From contig JAEMSV010000002.1 of the NCBI GenBank assembly GCA_016462625.1, forward strand, positions 1 through 64,000: a DNA stretch of 64,000 bases, read 5' to 3'. The DNA comes from Solirubrobacteraceae bacterium (GTDB taxonomy: Bacteria > Actinomycetota > Thermoleophilia > Solirubrobacterales > Solirubrobacteraceae). Under the pieces are notes generated by a model. The model was not told the DNA's origin. It saw nothing but the letters and a program-made list of their open reading frames with translations, and did no database searches. Below are positions 49,733 to 58,331 of the stretch, piece after piece. Position 1 is the stretch's first letter. Each line of letters opens with the position of its first letter. The position numbers and the translations under genes are program-made.

Positions 49733-50953
49733 ATGCGTCTCACGGAGGGGACCGCAGCCGCGCGCGTGGTCGTGGCGCGCCAGCCCATGTTCGATGTCCA
49801 CAGGCACGTCGTCTCGTACGAGCTGCTGTTCCGCGAGTCCGACGGGAGCGCACGACCGGTCGATGACAGCGTCCGCGCCACTGCCCGCGTGCTCTCCGCC
49901 GCCCTCGGCGACATCGGGCTCACCGCCATCGTCGGGGACCGCCGCGCCTTCGTGAACGTCGACCGGGAGTTCCTCCTCACGCGCGACACCCTTCCCTTCA
50001 GCCCCGAGCAGGTCGGCCTCGAGCTCCTCGAGGACCAGGAGATCGACGACCTGCTGCTCGAACGCCTCACCGACCTCGTCGAGGAGGACGGCTTCGTGCT
50101 CGCGCTCGACGACTACGTCTTCGACGAGAGCCACGCTCCGCTGCTGAGCCTGGCCTCGATCGTGAAGGTCGACGTGCTCGCCCTCGGGGTCGACGGAGCG
50201 ATCGCGCAGCTCGAGCTGCTGCGCCCCTACGACGTGACCGTCCTCGCCGAGAAGCTCGAGGACGAGCAGGAGTTCATCCGTTGCCGCGACGCCGGCTTCG
50301 AGCTCTTCCAGGGGTACTTCTTCTGCCGCCCCGAGCTGGTGGCCCGCAAGCAGATCCCGGCGGGCGGCGCGGCGGCGCTGACGGCCGCCGGCCTCCTCTC
50401 GCGCTCGGACGTCTCGTTCGAGGAGATCGAGCAGATCGTGACCAACGATCCCGGCCTCTCGCTGCGGCTCCTGCGCCTGCTCAACTCGGCCGCGTACACG
50501 CGGGGCAGCCAGATCTCCACGGTCCACCAGGCGCTCATGATGCTCGGCGCCCGCCGGGTCCGCGAGTGGGCGACGATCACCGCGCTCGCCGGGCTCGAGG
50601 TCACGTGGGACGAGCTCCTCCCGACCGCCCTGACCCGCGCGCACGCCCTGCGCCTGCTCGCCGAGCACCGCGGCGACGACGGGGACATCGCCTTCGCCAT
50701 CGGCCTGCTGTCGGTCGCCGACGCCATGCTCGGTGTGCCGATGGCGGTCGCCGTCGAGGACCTCCCGATCGCCGAGGTCACCCGCGCCGCGCTGCTCGAC
50801 GGGATCGGCCCCGACGGCATCGCGCTGACGGCCATCCGCCGCCATGAGGCGTTCGCCGCCGGCGTCCCGGGCGTCGAGCCGAACACGCTGGCGCGCGTCT
50901 ATCTCGAAGCGCTCGTGTGGTCGCAGGAGATGGCGACCACGCTGCCTAGCTGA
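49733..50953 (+). CDS. EAL-HDOD signalling protein with degenerate EAL domain
   Basis: The 406-residue YuxH-type protein has an N-terminal EAL-like domain (residues 10-200). HVVSYELLFRESDG stands where EAL should be, and VLALDDYVFDESH where the DDFGTG loop should be, so phosphodiesterase activity is doubtful. The C-terminal HDOD domain (about 205-400, EIEQIVTNDPGLSLRLLRLL, then LMMLGARRVREWATI) is a metal-free HD relative that scaffolds signalling. It may bind c-di-GMP without hydrolysing it. It overlaps the convergent DUF554 gene by 8 bases. Confidence 0.88.
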   Translation: MRLTEGTAAARVVVARQPMFDVHRHVVSYELLFRESDGSARPVDDSVRATARVLSAALGDIGLTAIVGDRRAFVNVDREFLLTRDTLPFSPEQVGLELLEDQEIDDLLLERLTDLVEEDGFVLALDDYVFDESHAPLLSLASIVKVDVLALGVDGAIAQLELLRPYDVTVLAEKLEDEQEFIRCRDAGFELFQGYFFCRPELVARKQIPAGGAAALTAAGLLSRSDVSFEEIEQIVTNDPGLSLRLLRLLNSAAYTRGSQISTVHQALMMLGARRVREWATITALAGLEVTWDELLPTALTRAHALRLLAEHRGDDGDIAFAIGLLSVADAMLGVPMAVAVEDLPIAEVTRAALLDGIGPDGIALTAIRRHEAFAAGVPGVEPNTLARVYLEALVWSQEMATTLPS

Positions 50954-51650
50954 CCAAGGACCAGGCGCCCACCAGCAGCGACGCGAAGAGCAGGGCCGGA
51001 AGGAAGTTCCCGACCCGCACGTCCTTGATGTCCAGCAGCTTCAGGGCGATCCCGACGATGAGGATCCCGCCCGCCGACGTCATCGCGGCGAGCGCCTCGC
51101 CCTCGAGCACCCCGTCGAGCGTGCCCGCGAGCAGCGTGAGCGCCCCCTGGTAGACGAGCACCGCGAGGGCGGAGAGCCCGACGCCCCAGCCGAGCGCCGC
51201 GGCCAGCGCGAGGGCGGCGAAGCCGTCGAGGACGGACTTCGTGGCGAGCGCCGTGGTGTCTCCGCGCAACGCGTCATCGAACGAGCCGATCACCGCCAGC
51301 GGCCCGATGCAGAACAGCAGGGAGGCGGTGACGAACCCCTCGGCGATCTTGGACGGCTCACCGTCGGTCGACAGCCGGTGCTGGAGGGCGAAGCCGAGGT
51401 CTTCGAGCCGGTCCTCGAGGCGCAGCCACTCCCCCGCGAGGCCGCCCAGGAGGACGCCGCCGAGGACGTAGAGGGCGCTGGTGTCGCGCCACGCCAGCGC
51501 GAGATCGACGCCGAGGACGAGGGTGATGAGCCCGAGCCCGGCGAGGACGCGCTGCTGCAGGCGCTCAGGAAGGCGGTGGCCGAGGGCGACACCGGCCGCC
51601 GTTCCGGCGAGGATCGCGCCGACGTTGATGAGAGTCCCGGCGCCGGTCAC
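50946..51650 (-). CDS. DUF554 family membrane protein
   Basis: From GTG 51650 the product has 234 residues and about seven membrane helices. The family signature is GTLINVGAILAGTAAGVALG at the N-terminus, with SLLFCIGPLAVIGSFDDAL, TKSVLDGFAALALAAALGWG and AGGILIVGIALKLLDIKDVR later. DUF554 (YdfK/YqgA-like) members are widespread transporters of unknown cargo. The gene stands alone, divergent from the glycosyltransferase. Confidence 0.88.
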   Translation of the reverse strand: MTGAGTLINVGAILAGTAAGVALGHRLPERLQQRVLAGLGLITLVLGVDLALAWRDTSALYVLGGVLLGGLAGEWLRLEDRLEDLGFALQHRLSTDGEPSKIAEGFVTASLLFCIGPLAVIGSFDDALRGDTTALATKSVLDGFAALALAAALGWGVGLSALAVLVYQGALTLLAGTLDGVLEGEALAAMTSAGGILIVGIALKLLDIKDVRVGNFLPALLFASLLVGAWSLVS

Positions 51651-51691
51651 TGGCGGATGACGGTACCGCCGCCTGCGAGCATCCCGCGCCA

Positions 51692-52687
51692 ATGGTCCGT
51701 CCCGACGTCCTGCTCGTCTCCCTCGGCTCGACCGCGGGTCTGTGCGCGGCCGACAGCGAGTTCGCAGGCGCGCTCCGGCGAGCTGGCGCGTCGGTGGAGG
51801 TGGCGCGGGCGGCGGCGCCACGCGAGGGATTGCGGACGCTCGCGGTGATCGATCTGGCGTGGGCGCGGGCGGCTCGTGCCGCCGCGCTGTCCGCCGGCCC
51901 TGCGGGCGCCGTCGTCTACTCGACGACGACCGCAGCGCTGTTCGGGCCGTGGCCGGGAGCGATTCGGTTCGATGCGCTTTCTGCCGTGAACCGTCCGGGA
52001 CGGCATGGGGTGTGGCAGCGGCCTCTCGAGGCGCGTCGGTTGCGGTCTGCGTCTTTGCTTCTGCCGTGGGCGCAGTCGTCTCTGGAGGGTTCTCCGATCA
52101 TTGAGGGAGAGGTGGTCGTGTGTCCTGTCCCGGTGGTCGCCTCGGGCGGTGTGGATGGGGTCCGCGATGTCGCCGCCGTGACGTATGCGGCTTCGCCGGA
52201 GAAGAAAGGGCTGGAGCGCGTCATGCGGGCGTTCTCCGCGGTGCGGCGCCCGGACGAGGAGCTGCTCGTCGCGGGTGCGGATCCCGCCGTGCTGCCGATC
52301 CTGCCCGACGGTGTCCGGTCGGTCGGCCGGCTGGAGCGCGAGGAGTACCGGGCGCTGCTGCGGCGCGCCCGGGTGTTCGTCACCGCGCCGCGGCGCGAGG
52401 ACTACGGGATCGCGCAGCTCGAAGCGCTCGCTGACGGCTGCCGTCTGGTGACGACGCCCGCGCCCGGTCCCTACGCGGCGCTGCCGATCGCGCGGGCGCT
52501 CGATCCGCGGCTGGTCGTCGAGGGGGACGCCGAGCTCGCGGCCGCGATCCGGACGGCGCTCGACGAGGACGGCGACCGGTACGCGGCGGAGGCCCGCGAG
52601 GCGCTGGCGCCGTTCACGCCCGAGGCGATCGACGCGCTCGTCGCGCACCAGGTGCTCCCGCGCTTAGCCGGACGAAACCTCCGCTGA
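51692..52687 (+). CDS. Glycosyltransferase (GT-B, group 1)
   Basis: The 331-residue protein starts VRPDVLLVSLGSTAGLCAAD. Its C-terminal half has the group-1 layout: VTYAASPEKKGLERVMRAFS, ELLVAGADP, VRSVGRLEREEYRALLRRAR, VFVTAPRREDYGIAQLEALA (E-x7-E motif) and ATPAPGPYAALPIAR-like end. It transfers a sugar from a nucleotide donor to an unknown acceptor. The bases 51950-52110 are richer in T than the rest of the gene. A hairpin overlaps the stop codon. Confidence 0.85.
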   Translation: MVRPDVLLVSLGSTAGLCAADSEFAGALRRAGASVEVARAAAPREGLRTLAVIDLAWARAARAAALSAGPAGAVVYSTTTAALFGPWPGAIRFDALSAVNRPGRHGVWQRPLEARRLRSASLLLPWAQSSLEGSPIIEGEVVVCPVPVVASGGVDGVRDVAAVTYAASPEKKGLERVMRAFSAVRRPDEELLVAGADPAVLPILPDGVRSVGRLEREEYRALLRRARVFVTAPRREDYGIAQLEALADGCRLVTTPAPGPYAALPIARALDPRLVVEGDAELAAAIRTALDEDGDRYAAEAREALAPFTPEAIDALVAHQVLPRLAGRNLR

Positions 52688-52701
52688 GCGGTGGTTTCGT
52701 C
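52671..52701 (+). terminator. Hairpin overlapping the glycosyltransferase stop
   Basis: GACGAAACCTCCGC (52671-52684) pairs with GCGGTGGTTTCGTC (52688-52701) with one mismatch; the 3-base loop is the TGA stop codon itself. It probably ends transcription before the GlxA-type regulator gene at 52769. Confidence 0.6.
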
Positions 52702-52768
52702 GCCCTATGGCGGAAATCGTGGGGCGTGCGACCTTGCAGACGCAGGGCCGGCGCGCGACCATCGACCC

Positions 52769-53725
52769 ATGCCGCGCCGCGTCGTCATCCTCGCCCCCGA
52801 CAACGTCCAGCCCCTCGACGCGATCGGACCGGCGGAGGTCTTCCACACCGCGACCGTGCTGAAGCCGCCGGGCTATGCGATCGAGCTGGTCGCCCCGGGT
52901 GGCGGGACGATCACTAGTCAAAGCGGGATCCGCCTCGTCGTCGATCCGCTGCCGGAGCCCACCCGGCCGGTGGACACCCTGCTCGTCGCGGGCGGCATCG
53001 GGACCCGTGAGATGGCGGGCGACGCGGACGCCGTCGCCTGGGTCCGCGCGATGTCGGCGCACGCACGAAGGACGACCAGCGTCTGCAGCGGCGCCTTCGT
53101 CCTCGCCGCCGCCGGCCTGCTCGACGGCAAGCGCGCGACGACCCACTGGGCGTGGTGCGACCTGCTCGCGCGGACGTATCCCGAGGTGCAGGTCGACGCC
53201 GACCCGATCTACATCCGCGACGGCGACGTCTGGACGTCGGCGGGCGTCACGGCGGGAATGGACCTGGCGCTCGCGCTCGTCGAGGACGATCTCGGACCGG
53301 ACGTCGCACTCGATGTCGCACGACAGCTCGTCCTCTTCATGAAGCGGCCCGGCGGGCAGGCGCAGTTCAGCGCCGGCCTCGCCGCGCAGGCCGCCCGGCG
53401 CGATCCGCTGCGCGAGCTGCAGGCGTGGGTCGTCGACCACCTCGACGAGGACCTCTCCATCCCGTCGCTGGCGCAACGGGCCTGCCTGTCCGAGCGGCAG
53501 TTCGCCCGCGCGTTCAAGGCCGAGACCGGCATGACCCCGGCGGCCTACATCGAGGCGCTGCGCGTCGAGCGCGCGCGGCTCCTGCTCTCAGACGGACAGA
53601 CCGTCGACGAAGCCGCGCGCACATGCGGGTTCGCCAGCGCGGAGGTCATGCGCCGCGCGTTTCACCGGCGGGTGGGCGTCGCCCCGTCCGCGTATCGCGA
53701 GCGGTTCGGCACTGCCGCCGCCTGA
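52769..53725 (+). CDS. GlxA-type AraC-family regulator with DJ-1/PfpI domain
   Basis: From ATG 52769 the product has 318 residues: an N-terminal DJ-1/PfpI-like domain (RRVVILAPDNVQPLDAIGPA, then TTSVCSGAFVLAAAGLLDGK) and a C-terminal double HTH of the AraC type (LAQRACLSERQFARAFKAET, then ARTCGFASAEVMRRAFHRRV). Such regulators control neighbouring catabolic or stress genes. It lies 19 bases before a second DJ-1 protein gene, which is probably its target and operon partner. Confidence 0.9.
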   Translation: MPRRVVILAPDNVQPLDAIGPAEVFHTATVLKPPGYAIELVAPGGGTITSQSGIRLVVDPLPEPTRPVDTLLVAGGIGTREMAGDADAVAWVRAMSAHARRTTSVCSGAFVLAAAGLLDGKRATTHWAWCDLLARTYPEVQVDADPIYIRDGDVWTSAGVTAGMDLALALVEDDLGPDVALDVARQLVLFMKRPGGQAQFSAGLAAQAARRDPLRELQAWVVDHLDEDLSIPSLAQRACLSERQFARAFKAETGMTPAAYIEALRVERARLLLSDGQTVDEAARTCGFASAEVMRRAFHRRVGVAPSAYRERFGTAAA

Positions 53726-53744
53726 CCCCCCGAGGAGACCTCCC

Positions 53745-54407
53745 ATGCAGATCGTCATCCCGCTGTACGACCAGATGACCGCACTCGACGCGATCGGCCC
53801 GTACGAGGCGCTGAACCGGATCTCCGGCACGCAGATCACGTTCGTCGGCGAGCGGGTCGGCGAGATCCGTACCGACACCGGCCGGCTCGGCCTGACCGTC
53901 GACGCGCCGCTCGAGGCGTTCCCGCATCCCGACGTGCTCGTGGTGCCCGGCGGCATCGGCTCCCGGGCGCTGGCCAAGGATGACCGGTGGGTCGCGTGGG
54001 CCCGAGAGGCGCACGAACACACCACGTGGACCACTTCGGTCTGCACCGGCGCGATGCTGCTCGGCGCCGCTGGGATCCTCGAGGGGCTCCGGGCGACCAC
54101 GCACTGGTCGTGCGTCGCGCAGATGGCCGACTATGGCGCGACCCCGGTCGGCGACGAGCGGATCGTCCGCGAGGGGAAGGTCATCACCGCCGCCGGCGTG
54201 TCGGCCGGAATCGACATGGGCCTGTGGCTCGCGGCGCAGATCGCCGACGAGGACACCGCGCGCGCCGCGCAGCTGATGATCGAGTACGCGCCCGAGCCGC
54301 CGTTCGACGGTGGGACTCTCGCGACGACGCCGCAGAGCGCGTTCGCGAAGCTGCCCGACATGATCGTCCCGGCCGAGGCGGAGCTCGCCGCGGCCAACGC
54401 CACTTAG
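53745..54407 (+). CDS. DJ-1/PfpI family protein (isonitrile-hydratase-like)
   Basis: The 220-residue protein has the nucleophile elbow TSVCTGAMLLGAAGILEG with Cys100, GPYEALNRISGTQITFVGE near the N-terminus, and ATTHWSCVAQMADYGA following the elbow. This is the layout of isocyanide hydratase-like DJ-1 proteins. The reaction is not certain. ATG 53745 follows GAGGAG. It overlaps the convergent VOC gene by four bases. Confidence 0.88.
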   Translation: MQIVIPLYDQMTALDAIGPYEALNRISGTQITFVGERVGEIRTDTGRLGLTVDAPLEAFPHPDVLVVPGGIGSRALAKDDRWVAWAREAHEHTTWTTSVCTGAMLLGAAGILEGLRATTHWSCVAQMADYGATPVGDERIVREGKVITAAGVSAGIDMGLWLAAQIADEDTARAAQLMIEYAPEPPFDGGTLATTPQSAFAKLPDMIVPAEAELAAANAT

Positions 54408-54796
54408 CCCTTCGGCGTGCGGAGCACCGCCTCGATGTTGTTGCCATCGAGGTCGAGCACGTACGCCGCGTAGGTCTCCATCGTCGGCGGGCCGTACGCA
54501 CGCACGCCCGGCGCCCCGTTGTCCGTCCCTCCGGCAGCGAGGCCCGCGGCGTGGAACGCGTCCACGGCCGCGCGGTCGCCCGCCACGAACGCGACGTGCG
54601 TGTTCGCGCTCACCGGACCGTCCGCGCTGAGGGCGAGGTTCGCGAACCCCTTCAGATGCGGGAGGTCGAGCAGCAGCGGGATGCCGAGCGGCTCGAGGAG
54701 CTTGCCGTAGAACGCGGTACTCGACTCCAGGTCGGAGACGCGCAGATGCACGTGGTCGAACACCGGCTTGGTCCAGTCCCAGGTGGTTGCATCCAT
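54404..54796 (-). CDS. VOC-family (glyoxalase/bleomycin-resistance-like) protein
   Basis: The 130-residue protein is one VOC domain: FDHVHLRVSDLESSTAFYGK, HVAFVAGDRAAVDAFHAAGL, and the terminal TYAAYVLDLDGNNIEAVLRT with the metal-site Glu. His residues in FDHVHLRV and NTHVAFV would complete the site. The substrate is unknown. It is divergent from the CGNR gene over 27 bases containing TATCAT and TTATAT boxes. Confidence 0.88.
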   Translation of the reverse strand: MDATTWDWTKPVFDHVHLRVSDLESSTAFYGKLLEPLGIPLLLDLPHLKGFANLALSADGPVSANTHVAFVAGDRAAVDAFHAAGLAAGGTDNGAPGVRAYGPPTMETYAAYVLDLDGNNIEAVLRTPKG

Positions 54797-54823
54797 GCCG
54801 GCAGGGTATCATGGGTTATATCC

Positions 54824-55372
54824 ATGACGGTCATCTACCGACATACCGGGCGCATCGGCATCGACTACGCGCTCACGGGGCACGAGGGCGAGGAGTTCGC
54901 CCGCTTCGAGGTCACGCCGACTCCCGCCGACCTCGACGCCTGGTTCGCGCAGTCCGATCTCGCCATCGAGCACGCCGCTTCCACCGACCAGGACCTCGCG
55001 CTCGGCCGCCGGTTGCGCTTTGCGATCTGGCACGCCGCGCAGGCGGCCGCCGCCGGCGCCCCGCTGCCCGACGAGCATGTCGTCACGATCGAGGCGGCCG
55101 CCGCCGCGCCGCCGCTCGTTCCCCGCATCGACGGCGGCTGGCGCGAGCCCACCGCCCGCGCCGCGCTCTCCACGATCGCCCGCGACGTCATCGAGATGCT
55201 CGCCGACCCCGCCCAGCACGCCCGCGTGCGCATCTGCGCCGCGGACAACTGTCCCGTCCCCTTCTACGACGGCTCGCGGCCCGGCCGCCGCCGCTGGTGC
55301 GAGGACGCGCGCTGCGGCGACCGCCACCGCCAGCGCACCCACCGCCAGCGACGAAAGGACCTGACGACATGA
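54824..55372 (+). CDS. ABATE/CGNR zinc-finger protein
   Basis: From ATG 54824 the product has 182 residues. The N-terminal ABATE domain (DLAIEHAASTDQDLALGRRL) is followed by the C-terminal zinc finger RICAADNCPVPFYDGS and RRRWCEDARCGDRHRQRTHR. The normal CGNR motif is CGDR here. These proteins are likely transcription factors responding to small molecules. Its stop overlaps the SRPBCC start (ATGA), so it probably regulates or cooperates with that gene. Confidence 0.87.
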   Translation: MTVIYRHTGRIGIDYALTGHEGEEFARFEVTPTPADLDAWFAQSDLAIEHAASTDQDLALGRRLRFAIWHAAQAAAAGAPLPDEHVVTIEAAAAAPPLVPRIDGGWREPTARAALSTIARDVIEMLADPAQHARVRICAADNCPVPFYDGSRPGRRRWCEDARCGDRHRQRTHRQRRKDLTT

Positions 55373-55782
55373 CCCCCGTCGGACTGACCAAGGACGCCGG
55401 CTGGCAGGCTGGCAAGCGCCAGACGCTCCCGATCGGGCTCGAGGAGACGTGGCAGCTGCTCCTGTCGCCCGAGGGCCTCGCGACCTGGCTCGCGCCCGGG
55501 CTGGATGAGCTCCGTGCCGGCGAGGAGTACCGCGCCGCGGACGGCACCGTCGGCGAAGTTCGCAGCCTGCGCACCGAGGACCGGATCCGCGTGACCTGGC
55601 AGCCACCGGAGCGCGACACCGCGGCCACACTCCAGGTCGTGGTCATTCCCGTGAAGACTGGGACCACGGTCAATCTGCACGCCGAGCAGCTCGTCGACGC
55701 GCTCGACCGTGAGACGATGCTCGAACGATTCACGGAGGTCCACGCCCGCCTCCGGGCAGCCGCAAGCGGCCACGCGGCCTAG
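55369..55782 (+). CDS. SRPBCC/AHSA1-like ligand-binding protein
   Basis: The 137-residue protein from ATG 55369 has the SRPBCC pattern: TLPIGLEETWQLLLSPEGLA (activation by a helix-grip fold), WLAPGLDELRAGEEY, EDRIRVTWQPPERDTAATLQ, VVVIPVKTGTTVNLHAEQL and a long C-terminal helix. It binds a hydrophobic ligand or assists Hsp90-like systems; the ligand is not known. It is coupled to the CGNR gene and overlaps the convergent polX gene by four bases. Confidence 0.87.
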   Translation: MTPVGLTKDAGWQAGKRQTLPIGLEETWQLLLSPEGLATWLAPGLDELRAGEEYRAADGTVGEVRSLRTEDRIRVTWQPPERDTAATLQVVVIPVKTGTTVNLHAEQLVDALDRETMLERFTEVHARLRAAASGHAA

Positions 55783-57518
55783 CGGTTCTTCGCGCGCTTG
55801 CGGAGCTTCGCGAACTCCGGCCAGGGCTTCGTGTTCGCGATCGCGTCGGCCGTGAGCCACGCACGCCGCGCCGTGGCGACCGCCCAGCGGACGTTCGCGA
55901 GCCGGTCGGTCCCGTGCGCGTCGCTGTCGAGCAGGATCAGCACGCCCGCCTCGGCGGCCTGCTTGGCGTGGACGTCGTCGAGGTCGCGGCGATCGGGCGC
56001 GCCGTTGATCTCGAGCATCGTGCCGGCCTTCGCCGCGGCCTCGATGACCGCGCCGAGGTCGACGTCATAGCCGGGGCGGCGGCCGAGCTTGCGCCCGCTC
56101 GGGTGGCCGATCGCGTCGATCCACGGGTGCTCGGCCGCGGCGACCATGCGCTTGGTCATCTCCGCGCGCGGGGTCTGGAACGCCGTGTGCACCGACGCGA
56201 TGCACCAGTCCAGCTCGGCGAGCAGCGCGTCGTCGTAGTCGGGAGAGCCGTCGGGGAGGATGTTCGTCTCGGTGCCGATCAGGAGCTGGAGCTCATCGCC
56301 GAGCTTCGCGTTGACCGTGCGGACCCGCTCGATCTGCCGCTTGAGCATGTCGGGGTCGACGTGGTTGCCGAAGCCGTGTGTGGCGGAGTGGTCGGTGATC
56401 GCGAGGTACTCGTACCCGCGCGCGATCGCCTCGGCGGCCATCTCCTCGATCGTGTTGCGGCCGTCCGACGCGACGGTGTGGCAGTGCAGGTCGCCCTTGA
56501 GGTCGGACTCCCGCACGAGCGCGGGCGGCGTGAACCCGGGGTCCAGCTCACCGCGGTCCTCGCGCAGCTCGGGCTCGATGTACGGCAGGCCGAGCTTGGC
56601 GTAGACCTCCTCCTCGGTCGCGCACCGCAGCGTCTCGCCGGTGGCGTCGTCGAGGATCCCGTACTCGCTGACGTGAAAGCCCTTCTTCACCGCGTTCTCG
56701 CGCAGGCGGACGTTGTGCCGCGCGCTGCCGGTGAAGTGCTGGAGCAGGTTGCCGAACTGGTCGGGCTCGACGACGCGCAGGTCGATCGACAGGCCGCTGT
56801 GCGTGCGACCCTTCGCCGCGTTCTCCCCGGCGGTACCCGCCGACTCGATCTCGGGGAGCTCTCCGAGCGCGGCGGTCAGCGCGGCCGGGTCGTCCGCGGT
56901 CGCGATGACGTCGAGGTCCTTCACCGTGTCGGCGAGGCGGCGGGCGCTGCCGGCGAGCTCCACGCGGTTCGACGACGGGTGCGCGCGGAGACCCGCCACG
57001 ATCGCGTCGCCCTCGGCCAGCGCCTTCGACAGGAGCGCGCGCTCGGCGGGCTTGTCGCCGAGTCCCGCCGCGAGCGCGGCGAGCACCGACTCCTCGAACT
57101 TGGGGCCGAGCCCCTTGACGTCGCGCAGCTGCTGCGCCTCCGCGGCGGTCTTCAACGACGCGAGCGAATCGATTCCCAGCTCGGTGAACATCAGCCGCAC
57201 GCGCTTGGGCCCGACCCCGGGCAGCCGCGTGATGTCGAGCAGGCCCATTGGATATTTCGACAAGAGCTTCGCCCGCGCGGGGATCTCGCCGTCGGTCACC
57301 AGCGCGGCGATCTTCTCCTGCAGCGTCGCGCCGATCCCGGGCAGCTCGGTCGCCTTGCCCTCGACCGCCAGCGCACCCACGGAGCGCGTCGCCTCGCGGA
57401 CCGCCTTCGCCCCGTTGCGGTAAGCCAGCACCCGATGGGAGATCGCGCCATCGAGCTCGTACAGGTCGCCCAGCTCGTCGAGGGCGGCGGCGATCTCGCG
57501 GTTCGGCATCTCGGCCAC
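55779..57518 (-). CDS. polX: Family X DNA polymerase / 3'-5' exonuclease PolX
   Basis: The 579-residue repair enzyme has N-terminal HhH domains (ALAVEGKATELPGIGATLQE, ITRLPGVGPKRVRLMFTELG), the nucleotidyltransferase palm (VELAGSARRLADTVKDLDVI with D-L-D), and a C-terminal PHP domain (DLKGDLHCHTVASDGRNTIE, LAITDHSATHGF, LLDSDAHGT). PolX fills gaps and trims 3' ends in base-excision repair. The start is GTG 57518 or ATG 57509. Confidence 0.93.
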   Translation of the reverse strand: MAEMPNREIAAALDELGDLYELDGAISHRVLAYRNGAKAVREATRSVGALAVEGKATELPGIGATLQEKIAALVTDGEIPARAKLLSKYPMGLLDITRLPGVGPKRVRLMFTELGIDSLASLKTAAEAQQLRDVKGLGPKFEESVLAALAAGLGDKPAERALLSKALAEGDAIVAGLRAHPSSNRVELAGSARRLADTVKDLDVIATADDPAALTAALGELPEIESAGTAGENAAKGRTHSGLSIDLRVVEPDQFGNLLQHFTGSARHNVRLRENAVKKGFHVSEYGILDDATGETLRCATEEEVYAKLGLPYIEPELREDRGELDPGFTPPALVRESDLKGDLHCHTVASDGRNTIEEMAAEAIARGYEYLAITDHSATHGFGNHVDPDMLKRQIERVRTVNAKLGDELQLLIGTETNILPDGSPDYDDALLAELDWCIASVHTAFQTPRAEMTKRMVAAAEHPWIDAIGHPSGRKLGRRPGYDVDLGAVIEAAAKAGTMLEINGAPDRRDLDDVHAKQAAEAGVLILLDSDAHGTDRLANVRWAVATARRAWLTADAIANTKPWPEFAKLRKRAKNR

Positions 57519-57556
57519 GCCTCAAGCCTACGACCGGAGGGCCGACTTCCGTGGTG

Positions 57557-58276
57557 ATGGCCTTCCGTCCCCGCTCCGACGACCTGATCCTCGTCCAGGG
57601 CCTGCGCGGCACCCGCGCGGTCTTCGACGACTGGAGCGCCCGCCCGTGGCGCGTGCTCGGGCCGTGGCTCGCCGGAAGCGCGGCGATCACGGCGACGCTG
57701 CTCGTCTCGGTCATCGTCATCGCGCACGTCGTGACGCCCGACCCGAACCCGCCGATGGTCCTCCCGGGATTCGGCCAGAACGCCGGGGCCGACGGCGTCG
57801 CCTGGTACCTCTGGCGCAACGGCCTCGTGCTCGCCCTGCACGCGATGGCGTGCGTCGCGGGGTTCATCGCCGGTTCGACGCTCCCGCTCGAGGCCGAGAA
57901 GTACTCGGGCTGGTGGCGCTGGGTCCACGACAAGGCCGGCCCACTGGCGATCCTGTTCGTCACCGCCGCGACGCTCTTCAGCCTCATCACCCAGGCGTGG
58001 TCGCTGGGCTTCGGGCTGTCGACCCTCTCGTTCCAGTTCGACGTCTCCCCCCAGTACCTGCTGATGCTGCTGCTCCCGCACGCGATCCCGGAGCTCATCG
58101 CGCTGTTCCTCCCGCTGGCCGCGTGGATCATCGCCAGCCGCCGCGGGGAGTGGGACCAGCTGCTCGCGGCGACCTTCGTGACCGTCGGGATCGCGGTGCC
58201 GATGCTGATCGCCGCGGCCTTGACGGAGGTCTACGTGACCCCCATCCTGCTGCGTCACGCGCTGCACCTCACGTAG
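57557..58276 (+). CDS. SpoIIM-like multi-helix membrane protein
   Basis: From ATG 57557 (after in-frame GTGs at 57551 and 57554) the product has 239 residues with five to six helices: WLAGSAAITATLLVSVIVIA, NGLVLALHAMACVAGFIAGS, GPLAILFVTAATLFSLITQA, YLLMLLLPHAIPELIALFLP and VTVGIAVPMLIAAALTE. The LPHAIPEL motif is diagnostic of the SpoIIM/DUF95 family, whose role outside sporulation is unknown. It is divergent from polX. Confidence 0.85.
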   Translation: MAFRPRSDDLILVQGLRGTRAVFDDWSARPWRVLGPWLAGSAAITATLLVSVIVIAHVVTPDPNPPMVLPGFGQNAGADGVAWYLWRNGLVLALHAMACVAGFIAGSTLPLEAEKYSGWWRWVHDKAGPLAILFVTAATLFSLITQAWSLGFGLSTLSFQFDVSPQYLLMLLLPHAIPELIALFLPLAAWIIASRRGEWDQLLAATFVTVGIAVPMLIAAALTEVYVTPILLRHALHLT

Positions 58277-58288
58277 CGCTTCACTTTG

Positions 58289-58294
58289 TATAGT
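58289..58294 (+). promoter_or_regulatory. -10 box of the thioredoxin gene
   Basis: TATAGT lies 37 bases before ATG 58332 in a locally AT-rich stretch (TTTGTATAGTGAG). No good -35 box is seen 16-18 bases upstream. Confidence 0.35.
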
Positions 58295-58331
58295 GAGTGG
58301 GCCACCGCTCAGTTTCGAAGGAGACCAGTTC

